Shown here: positions 47,509 through 58,100 of the stretch, one piece after another
Numbering within the stretch: position 1 is the stretch's first letter
Layout of the letters: the number at the start of each line of letters is the position of its first letter
Source: Strongylocentrotus purpuratus
Lineage: Eukaryota; Echinodermata; Echinoidea; Camarodonta; Strongylocentrotidae
Assembly: GCF_000002235.5 (NCBI RefSeq)
Contig: NW_022145599.1
Span: 25,690,879-25,754,878, forward strand
DNA length: 64,000 nucleotides
Direction of reading: 5' to 3'
Notes under the pieces: model-generated
The model's input: the letters and a program-made list of their open reading frames with translations, nothing else
What the model was told of the DNA's origin: nothing
The model's database searches: none
Program-made: the position numbers and the translations under genes

Positions 47509-47678
47509 GGAACTGCTTTGGCATCTTGAGCCTCTGTTTTTTGTACGAGATGGGTTTCCGTGAAATTCTCCTTCTGATCTCCAGACAACTGGTCATACTT
47601 CGTACATGTTGCACATTGGTCTTTTTTATTTATCATAACGTTTTTTCCGGGCAATGGTATGGTGTTGCTTGGCCACAA
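47496..47678 (-). pseudogene. DDE-type transposase-like relic, Cys-motif part
   Basis: A 60-codon minus-strand frame with K-K-D-Q-C-A-T-C-x-K-Y followed by an acidic helix and H-L-V-Q-K-T-E-A-Q-D-A-K. This resembles the K-x-D-x-C-x-x-C segment upstream of the catalytic core in the family whose C-terminal part is at 43870-44464. If correct, the hAT-like gene lies inserted between the two pieces. The assignment is tentative. Confidence 0.4.
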
Positions 47679-47699
47679 TCAGTGAAATAGCTGCATAGG

Positions 47700-48390
47700 G
47701 AATCTTATCTGCTTAATGAGTAGAAAACTGCAAGTATTGCGCAATTCTTGATGAATGTACTTGAAACAGTCTGAACATCAAAGTAAAATGGCTAATGGAC
47801 ACATGGGAATAGACAGTTCTGAATAGACACAAAGTGAAATGAATATACAGTTCTTTGGTGGACATAACTGAATTTCACAAAAAATGGACATAGACAGTTC
47901 TGGCTTTAAGCCCTCTAGAAAAAATAAGAAATAAAAAACAATATAATACATATTAAAGAAAATAAAATGAAATTTGCATATTCAAAATTTATGCAAATTA
48001 ACCTTTGCATTTTCAAATATCGACAGCCCCCCCCCCCCCCCCCCCCCCTGCAGTCAGGGGTTGCTCAAAATAGCCCAGGGCCAGTAGAATTTCAGAAATA
48101 TGTTTGCTCTTTCATTAAAATTTAATGAGAAAATTGTAAAGCACAGTTTTTGTTGGGGTTGCAGGGGTTTACTCGTACATGTTTCTATGCGATTCCGTGT
48201 TTGTTTTTTTGGGGGAAAAAAGATGAAAAATTGTATTTTAAGATCGTATTTCACTCTTATTATCATACTAAATATGATTTAATCGTACTGGTTGGCATCT
48301 CTGTATAACCCTCCAATTTTCATTAACTCAAACAACTTACATCATAGTGAATAACCTACTCAACTAAAACGCATTATCACTACCAAACAA
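47700..48390. other. Spacer with 22-C run and candidate hAT terminus
   Basis: Holds three loose copies of 'tagacagttct' (47800-47910), a run of 22 C (48027-48048) and, at about 48290-48303, 'ggttggcatctctg'. The complement of the last is a typical hAT-like end (CAGAGATGCC). A possible partner, 'catagctgccaaca', lies at 44476-44489 just beyond the hAT stop codon. No matching 8-base target duplication was found. Confidence 0.4.
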
Positions 48391-48700
48391 TCATCTTTCA
48401 GCGAATAACATTCCAGCATTGGGTCCCGATATTAGTATTCTTTCATTATCATTAACCTTCCCATTTTGATATTCCATATATAATATGATATCAACCTCTT
48501 CTTTACTTAAATACTTGCATGTCTCATTGTCACGTTCAAGCTTGATCTCTGATTTGAGTGTCTTCTTCAGAGTGATGGTTTCCACCGTGACGTACCTTGT
48601 CTCCTCCTCCAACCCAGTCAAAAAATGAGCACTTTGCAAGGTTCATGGAATGTTCCAACTTCAATATACGGATCAGGTCGACAATCCTTAATCTGGGAAG
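48391..48700 (-). pseudogene. Unrecognised coding relic with one frameshift
   Basis: An acceptor-like 'ttttcttcccag' near 48700 is followed on the minus strand by a protein-like stretch (D-P-Y-I-E-V-G-T-F-H-E-P-C), which meets a stop. The reading continues in another frame as an 82-codon charged ORF (48639-48391) with S-K-E-E-V-D-I-I-L. I do not recognise the family. It may be the last exon of a gene or transposon broken by one indel, directly downstream of the Helentron. Confidence 0.35.
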
Positions 48701-48704
48701 AAAA

Positions 48705-49127
48705 AGCATGGATGTATGATCTTGTTATCCATCCACCTATCAATCCAGTATTCTAAATGTGCACCATTGTTTTAGATTTCTCAAATATGATCTATAAGTT
48801 CGAAATACATGTACATGTCATGATGTGAGTGATGTTTAAAGATACTAAGGTTTGAAAGGCAAGGAGTGACAACACATAAATCCTTTAACTCATCACCTTA
48901 AGAAAAGGGTTTTTACCAACTTTACAACCTGCTTTCAATGTGATGTCCATGGCAGATGATATCATTGATAAGTGTACGGTAAGCCAACAAAATATTGACA
49001 ACCCTTTTAAGAAGGAATAATATTCATATTCGTTTTTGCAAGAATGAAGACATGATAAATGAAAATGTTTAATTATCAACAAAATTAAGAAATTTACTTG
49101 TTTATTCTTCTCATTTTACTACTAATA
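48705..49127. other. Downstream flank of the Helentron ORF
   Basis: AT-rich sequence after the stop codon of the large ORF. A 3' terminal hairpin or inverted terminus of the transposon would be expected in or beyond this region. None was identified by eye. Confidence 0.4.
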
Positions 49128-52100
49128 TTAAAAAGCAATCTTAACAGCTTCATGGTAACTATAATATGTAGGGATGACCTCTGTTTCCAATAAATCTAGT
49201 CCCTTGCTGTACACATGATCTATCAATGTTCCCTTCTCAGTAGTAGCATTAACAACATGCTGTTTGTAACCTTTATTACACATTAGCTTGTTTACCTGTA
49301 AAGAACCTTTAAACAAATCCTCATTAAAATCTCCCATCACAATACACCTAATGCTTGTTTTGTGTAATACATCTAGCAAATTGTCTAATGATTCACAGAA
49401 TGATTTGATACTATATGATGGAGGTCGATAAACAACTGAAATCACAACAGAAACTGGTTTGGTGACAAGAATTGCAATAAACTCTAAGTTGTCGACAGAT
49501 ATGTCTAATCTACTTGAATATGTATTCTTGATATACATTGCAACACCTCCGTGCGATTGTTCTTTGAGTACATTTCCAACTCCAGAATTACAGTATGACA
49601 GATGTCGTGGCTGATGATAAAATCGAAAGTTATCTAAAACAACGTCACAGAGATCATCATCATTAATCCATGTTTCGGTCAAGCAAATACAATCTACATT
49701 CACAAATTGGCACTGGGATTTGAAATCAGTAAAATGCTGTTTTAATCCTTGTACATTTTGCATTACCAAAGAAAAGTTATAATCGTGAATATCTTCGGAA
49801 GTTTCATTCTCAATAAACGGCTTCATAATCTCAATGCGTTCTTTAATTTCTGGATTACAATATATACGTTTAGGATCGAAATGTTCTATCACAAGTCCAG
49901 ATAACGAAGTAACGCGACTAAGCCCAACATATGCCTGTCCAGATTGAAATACATTTTTTAATGATACAACAGCTTTGTCTAATGTCGAACCTTGTACTTT
50001 ATGAATTGTGCAAGCATAAGCAAGCTTAAGTGGAAATTGTTTTCTCACATATTTCTTACCAATGGATTCTTGAGACATTTCGATTGAATGAATACCAATA
50101 TCGGCCTTCTCAAAATTAACTTTGATGCAAACTGGATTCAAATTTGTATGATCCGTTATTATTTCTGTTACATTTCCGAAACATCCATTTGTCAGGCCTT
50201 TACTAACATCAATGTTTTTGAGCAACATCACTCTAGCATTAACTGCAATCCACAGATAAGGAGGCAACTGGGTTTTCATCTTTGTATAAGGTTTTTCCCG
50301 TATTTGATTTCCTTTTTTAACATCTTTGTCCATGTCTTGTGCTTTTACGCATATCACATCTCCACATTTTTTATGCAATAATTTCTTGTTCCAAGCATCT
50401 ACTTCATTGTTACATGCATAGATATGCAGAGCATTTTCACATTCTTCACCAGTCTCACAGGACTTGAGCATTGCTAGGTCTTCATCACAGAGAATCTCTT
50501 CCCCTTGTTTTACACGTAATCTATTTAAGAGAAAAGCAAATTGGGTATCGTCTTTTTGTCTCATAATGTCTTCAAGTTCTACTTTCTTGAAATTAGCATT
50601 CCACAATGCACCATTGAGTGTGTCTTTATATAAAGGAGTTCCTAAGACTGGAGGTAACTGATACATGTCTCCCACAGCAATAACTGAAACACCAGCAAAA
50701 GCAGTTTGATCTCGTGATTGTTTTATTTGTCGTAGGCGGCCGTGAATGTAAGACATCAACTTTTGATTTACCATTGATACTTCATCTATGATTAAAATTT
50801 GCAATTCAGCCAGCTTATTTCGAAGGACACTTATTTTCTCATCACTCAGAGGTTGATACAGTCTTTGTGCATTGATTGGAATAGAAAGAATACTATGTAT
50901 AGTATGGCCATTGATATTGTATGCAGCTACTCCGGTTGGAGCCATTTTCAATACTGAGACATCATCAGGATGTGGCAACATTCGGGCTAGTATACGTGTT
51001 GCTTCATAGTAAAGACATTTGATCAAATGACTCTTTCCAGTACCAGCACCTCCAGTTAGAAACATATGAAACGGTTCGACCGATTTTCCATTTACTCTAT
51101 CTAAACACCACTGTCGTATTTTGTAAAAAACACTCTGTTGCTTCTCATTCAAAGACCTCATCAAAGAATGTCCATCTTGTTTGGAAATTTTTACTGAACG
51201 TAGTTCAATGCTATAGTCATCTTTTTTCGGTTCATTCTTTAAATCTGGGATATCAAGATCTCCATCACAATCTTCGACATCTACATTTTCTTTGGGATGT
51301 TCAAGTCGCTCTACTTCCTTTTCCGGACATAAAAGACCCCATGCATCTTCGTGTGGACCAAATTTGTCAAGATGCTCCTGTGCATGATCAATTGCATCGG
51401 CATTCATTTCAAACTTCTTTCGGTTAGTACAGACAATTGACCAGACTTTCTCCAATTCACGTCCACATATTTTCACAGAACCTGTCTCGTAGAACTCTTC
51501 ATGTGTTTCAAATGTTGGGGGCTTTAATTGTCCATCTTCAAAATATGGCAGAAAGAGTTGCAAAATGCTCAAATAATATTTTTCGGGTGAGATGATGGGT
51601 GAGAATCGGGGATATCTTACAACTGCATCTCCCGTACGAGTACGCTTCTGAATATATCCCAGATCGTTATCTAATTTAAAGACATTTTTACTTCTTGTAC
51701 TTGGCGTTTGGGATGCAGTTAAGATTCTATACTGAGAACAAAACGTTGCAAGACACATATCACTGAATTCTGCGTTTTTAGGTCGAGCTTTGTATCTGTC
51801 GAGCTTGCTAGGCATCCAAACATTCTCATCATCATCATTATCGTTATCTGGTCTGCTCTTTATAACGCTTAATGGTAAACTCATTCTGACAGGGTCGGGT
51901 CCAACAGGAATGAATTCCACTTTCCTAGAAGATTCTTTCAATCTGAGACTGCAAACACGATAGACGCTTTCTTGAGCAGACACTTCACGATTTTGCATGT
52001 ACACCTGGCCAAGTTTTTTCATGCTTTCCTTTGCGTTCTCATTTCCCTCTTTCATTTCTGATAGTGTATGACTCAATAGCATTCCGATTTCTCGTTCAGC

Positions 52101-55100
52101 TTTTGACATGTAGGATACAATATAAGCCACGCATGCAAATACATTTGTTACAAACTGCAAATCCATGTTGGCATTCCAGCTTCTTAGTAGACTTGGATTA
52201 AACTGATTCACCCATACATCTTGTATTTCTCTTTTGATGATTATACTTTGTTGTGATGCTAATTCATTATGTGCATTCTCAAATTGATTTTGTGTAATGC
52301 CAAGCTTTTCAAAGAGATGGTTTACACTGTTGTACTCGATTCCATTGGATAATGCATCTTTAACTGACTTCAACAATTTCTCTGCATCATCTTTAATCTT
52401 TGTAGAAGCTTTAATTTGATCATTGTCCTTTCCCTTATTTTGCACTTTCCCACAATCTTTAGCTGGAATCTCTTCAACAGGTGTTACAATGAATGTTTTT
52501 TCAGATGGTGGTCTTGGGAAATTAAATCTACACGCTTTTCCCGTTTTTGTGCAAGATTTAGAATGTTTCTTACTGTGTTGTTGGACCTTGCTTACTATTT
52601 CATGTAGTTCTCGATCTTCCTTTTCATCCGGTTTCTGGCAAGAAATGTATTTATCTACAAATTGTACGACATCATCATCTTTATCGATACCCAACTGTGG
52701 AGCATTTTCAACCCAGAACAAGGCATGAATGTGAGGGGAACCACGGGCTTGATACTCTACTCTCCAAAATGAATCAACTACTTTACCAATCGGTGCAGCG
52801 GGAGATAAAATAACTCTCTTCATAAAAGTGTGAAATCTTTTATCAAACATTCTGGCAACTGTTACTGGATTTGATCTTAAAAGATTACATTTTTCTGTAT
52901 AGTCTAATTCACTCGATTCCCTGGTGTCTCCTTTTTGTCTAAGCAATGTATTCATTAATTCTGGCCATCTCATATCGGCAGATGAGAAAGAAGCAAACCA
53001 TGTCGGCTTTCCAAGCTGTCGTACCATTGCGAGAACATCTTTTTGTGTCTTTTGCCAGAATGGAGGTGTTCCACGAATTTGCTTTAAAAATTTATAGCCC
53101 TTGTCTGATTTTAGTATTTTTTTAACTTTCTCTGCATCTTTCAAATCTGAGGCAGTTATTGAAGACGAATCATCTTTTTTGTTTGGACTTTGCCTTAAAG
53201 CGATAGAAACTTGTGATATAACCTGTTGAATTTCATAAATATATTGTGCATAAAAGATGTAATCTGTATTCTGAGCAAATCTATTGTCCACGTGCATCAG
53301 TCGGTTATGCAGATAACGTCCTAATGTTATTTTTTCATCTCTTCTATCATGGAATGTTGGTTGACCTTTAGGAAATAACACTGGGAAACATTTGGCCTCA
53401 TTGCTTTCATCTTGTAGAATTGATACAGGGCTTCTTCCTTCACAAGGAGCACAACATATTATGTCTTCAAAATACTGATCTAATATTTCCTGTCCAATAT
53501 CTACCGGCTGGAGACATGAGTCTAACTGAATACCGCGTAAGCGTTCTTCCATATCGTCTTCAGTGTTGTTGTCATCTATTTTTTGTTGTAGTTTACTGTT
53601 GTCTTGCATGTTTTCATTAGCATTTTTGTCTTTGGACAAAATGTAATCAATTTGTTCTTCCATTTCCTTCCAATATTTTGCCAAACGAGCTTTACCACCA
53701 ATTTCCACTGCTTCTTCCTTTTCATTATCTTTTTCATTTCGTTCAAGTGAGTTTTCCCATTTATCATTTACTGCAACATCAAAATACCACTTATTATTTG
53801 CTTTTAAATACTGCAGAGCATTGAGCAAGTTAGATTTATCTACAAATTTGTACTCATAATAGCTTTTGTACGACAATTTTCGTTTGAGTTTAACACGGAT
53901 CAATTGATCTTCAGTCTGTGGTCTTGGCAACATATCTACTGTTTCATAAGTGTTTGAAGGCACGCACACGACTGGGCCATGGACTCCATTTTGACCACCT
54001 TTAGGCAAGGCCATTAACTTCATGAAAGGGATATTCAATGCAATCAAATGCTGTTCTAAATTGTTCAGATTGGCAAGTTCTTCTGGAACTTCATGTAGTT
54101 GTAAATTGTTCATGTTTGCTTCTGCAGGTACTTTTCCAGCTTGCAATTTTCTATGACAGGTAAAGCATATCCAAAGTGTCGATCTGGCTGACTGGCCTAT
54201 TAAACATTTTGACCGGCATTCTGAATTGCAAACATGCAAATATTCTTCACTTATGCACGTGTGAATTTTATAATTACTCTTTTTACATTTCAATACCTGG
54301 TTCTCAAAGAGAAGTTTTAAGCATACACAGCACACATATTCTGGGCCATGAGAAATTATCTTTCTAAATTCTTCAAGTACAATATCAAACTCGGACAATT
54401 TTACCGTTCGAAGTACAGACCTTTTTCGATTTTGTTTTATTACATTTTGCCTATATTTTTCAATTCTTTTATATTTCATTTTTAAGCTCATCAATTTCTT
54501 TTCCTTAAATTCGTTGCCTTTATATCTAATTTTGGACAATGTTTTCATATTTGCCTTTTTTGTATGTTTAAATTGTTGATCGTTGTGATATAATTTCTTC
54601 ATTTGTTTTTTCATGATATCTTGTTGTTTTTCCTTAAAATTTTCATCGTTCAAATATTTACTTCTTAATTTGCTTTTGTGAATTCGTTTAAATAGTTCAT
54701 CATGCTGGTATTTACTTCTTATTCTACTCTTGTGCATTCGTTTAAATAGTTCATCATGCTGGTATTTACTTCTTATTCTACTCTTGTGCATTCGTTTAAA
54801 TAGTTCATCATGCTGGTATTTACTTCTTATTCTACTCTTGTGCATTCGTTTAAATAGTTCATCGTTCCAATATTTATTTTTCATTTTAGTCCTCATAGCT
54901 GTTTTAACATTTTCTTTAAATCCTTCATTTCTCAAATATTTTTGTTTATTTCTATACAAAATTTTCTTTTTATAACATAAATCAGAATGATATTTGGTTT
55001 TCATAATATTTAGCTGTATGTTCCTGAAATTTGAATCCTCTTTATACATTTCTTTTTGCCTTTGTTTCACATAAGCTCCTTGCTTTATTTTGTGTGATAA

Positions 55101-58100
55101 ATTAGTGTTGTAATTCTCTTTTTGTCTTTGTTTTACTTCATTTATTTTTTCCATGTTATAGGTTAAATCATTTTGATATTTATTCTTCGATTTAATTTTC
55201 CTCATTTGCGCATTGTGAAGACACTTTTCCTTTTTCTTAATTATTTCATCTTTGGTCAAGGCTCGTTTTTCTCTCATAAGCTGTCTACTGCGCTCCCTTC
55301 TTTGATTAGAACTTTGTCTGTGTTTACGTTTTTTCTTTCCATGGTCTACATTTCCAACATGAACTTCTCCAATTATTATTAATTCATCATTACTATCAGC
55401 ACATTCGCTTGCATCAATTCTTAAGCTGTCGTTCTCATTCATTTTTACCAATTTGGTTTTTCGAACTTCATTACCAAGGTCAACATCGACTTTTGCATCA
55501 TTTTCAATGTTACTCAATTTTCGTTTTCTGCTTAAGATAGAGTTGGAATTCTGAACTTTGTTCACTAAATTTAATCTATCAGAGTCATTCCCGCATTTAG
55601 TACAATTTTTGAAATCTCCATTTTGTTCATTTACATATTCTGTCTTGATAGAGTCATTTCTTTTCAAAAGACAACTTTTATTCAGCGGTGGTTCTTTTAG
55701 TTTCGTTAAGGTAATTGTCACACTCTTCAGTTTTAATTCCTGACCGTTATAATGTACATCATGACTGATCGTTTCATTTGCTTTTTCAGGGAAGAGAAAT
55801 ACATTTGGGTTATCAATCATCTTTTGTGGGGAAACACTCTCATCCAATATTTGAACTTCATCAAAGCTTTCACAATGTATGGAACATCCAGAGCTTCCAG
55901 ACTGACTTTCACTGTGTGTATTTGACGAAGGAATTGGATTACAAACAAAATCCTGTAACTGTGGATAGCCTTTCAAGGTTTCATTCTTACCGGAAGTTGC
56001 TTTAGCACATACACTAGTTACTTCATATTCGGTGTGCAGGGGGCATCCCATTGATTTTGCTAACCTCATGCAATGCTTGTACACACCTTGCCAGCTTTGA
56101 GTACGAAGTACAACACTGTGTCCGTTACAAATCAGGAAACCTCGACTGCTTCTGGAATGTGAATCAAATATAAAAAAACCATCTTGACCAGATAATACAA
56201 TGAAAGTACTTCTAGCAAATGTCACAAAACATGCATCAGAATCAGTACAGAGTTCTTTTTCGAGTGCTTGCTTCAATGTCATCGAAAGAGACTGGGCCAA
56301 TATCAATTCATCTCCATCTAACAATCCAGTGACTGGTTCACGGCATACTATGTTAAACAATTCATTGTACGCATCCAAATATTCAAATAGATCAGATATC
56401 AATAAGTATTGGTTGTCGAGTGAAGTGGATCGCCGTATGTAACAATATAATTCATTACCGTTATTCAAAATCCTGTCTAGATCTGTACTTTTCCAATCAT
56501 TGGCATTTTTTACCTTGCTATACAACAGTGCAGAAAGTGAATTGGTAACACACTGCTTTCCACTTAAGTCACCAAATCTTGTATCCCCTTGATTGAATGT
56601 CCCTTGGGCAACCAGCGTTATTTGTGTATCAACTCTCGTGCATTTGTCTTTGTGATCACTTTCAAGGGTTTCGTCCTTGGTGTTACGTTCGTTGTGAACG
56701 ACTGATTTAGACTGATTACTTGCACACTGTTCATATGTCATGTCAAAAAGATTTGCAGTACCTTTTCTCTCATCGTGATTTATCGTACCAGTTTCCAACG
56801 TGAGCCTACGTTTTTTTCCCTTTGGATCAACATGGTTTTGAAATGTTTCAGGAGACTTATCCACTACTTCATCAATTTCTTCCTCTATCTGACACTTGGA
56901 TCTACACTTCTTGAACACATGCTTTACTTTAACATCAGCCTGAATTGATGGACATGGCAAAGTTCTCTTTGTTGTTCTTGTCTGTTCTAATGAATTGAAA
57001 TTGACAAAATCTACAGATTCAACAACATTAAAATGAACATTTCCTGTGTACAGTATATAAATTCCCTTATCAGATGTAACAATATTGATTCTTCCAGGTT
57101 TCTTTGCAGAGTACAATTGCCAACATGGTACTTGGTCATTGTATGAATAAATATCAGTATCGATTAAATTTGCTAAAGCGCTAATTTCAGTGTCTGTAGC
57201 CCACGTTCCGTCTTCCTTTATTCTACGTTTCAAAACATATTCTCTGACTGTTCTATATTCTTGCCTCAATGTATTACTAAACATGTCCTTGGTTTGCAAT
57301 AAATGTTTCACAGTGGCATTTCTTAAAATTGCATGATTACGCTCAGTTCCAGAAATTACATAGGAAATTGCACGAAAGAAACAATTGCCATCACCAGTAA
57401 TTTGTTTACTCTGTAAAGGAACTCCAATAGAGCTATTTCTATCTAACCTTGAATCACAGCCTTTGCCTATATATCTGATATTCAGTTTTGAACAAATGTT
57501 CTGTTTGTCATTATTCTGGAGGGGTACAAATTTGAAATCTTTATCTGGTCTATCACGTAATCCAAGATCTGCTACAAATTCAACTTCTGTTTCTGTTTCA
57601 TCAGTACATGTGTACATATTAGCATCTATTGCCTTTTCAATGTCTTCATCTTTGATATTTGAATCTGAAGAAGATTCTAAAGGATTCCTTGAATGAGCAT
57701 GATCATTAAATGACATATCAGTATCATTGTCTGTACCATCTTTTACTGTATCAAAGCTTCTATTCTTCAGGTCATTGTCATACACTGCATCTTCTTGTAC
57801 ACCATCTGAAACATCTGAAAAATCATTTTTCATCATATCATCATTTTCCAATACCGATTCACAGACATTGTCTACTGGTTCATTTATGGGCATATCTTTT
57901 GGTCTATCACAAACATTCAAAGGCATATTGCGTTGTGGTAAAACACTTCTATCGAATAAATCACATCCAGGACTTGTGTCTGTATCACTATCAGATTCTA
58001 TACAATTTCTTGCACACGAACGTTTCACTGGTATATGAACATCACTGCCACTATCATCGTCCGTTTCAATTTCCCCATTTTCATCAAAATTTGATTTCAA

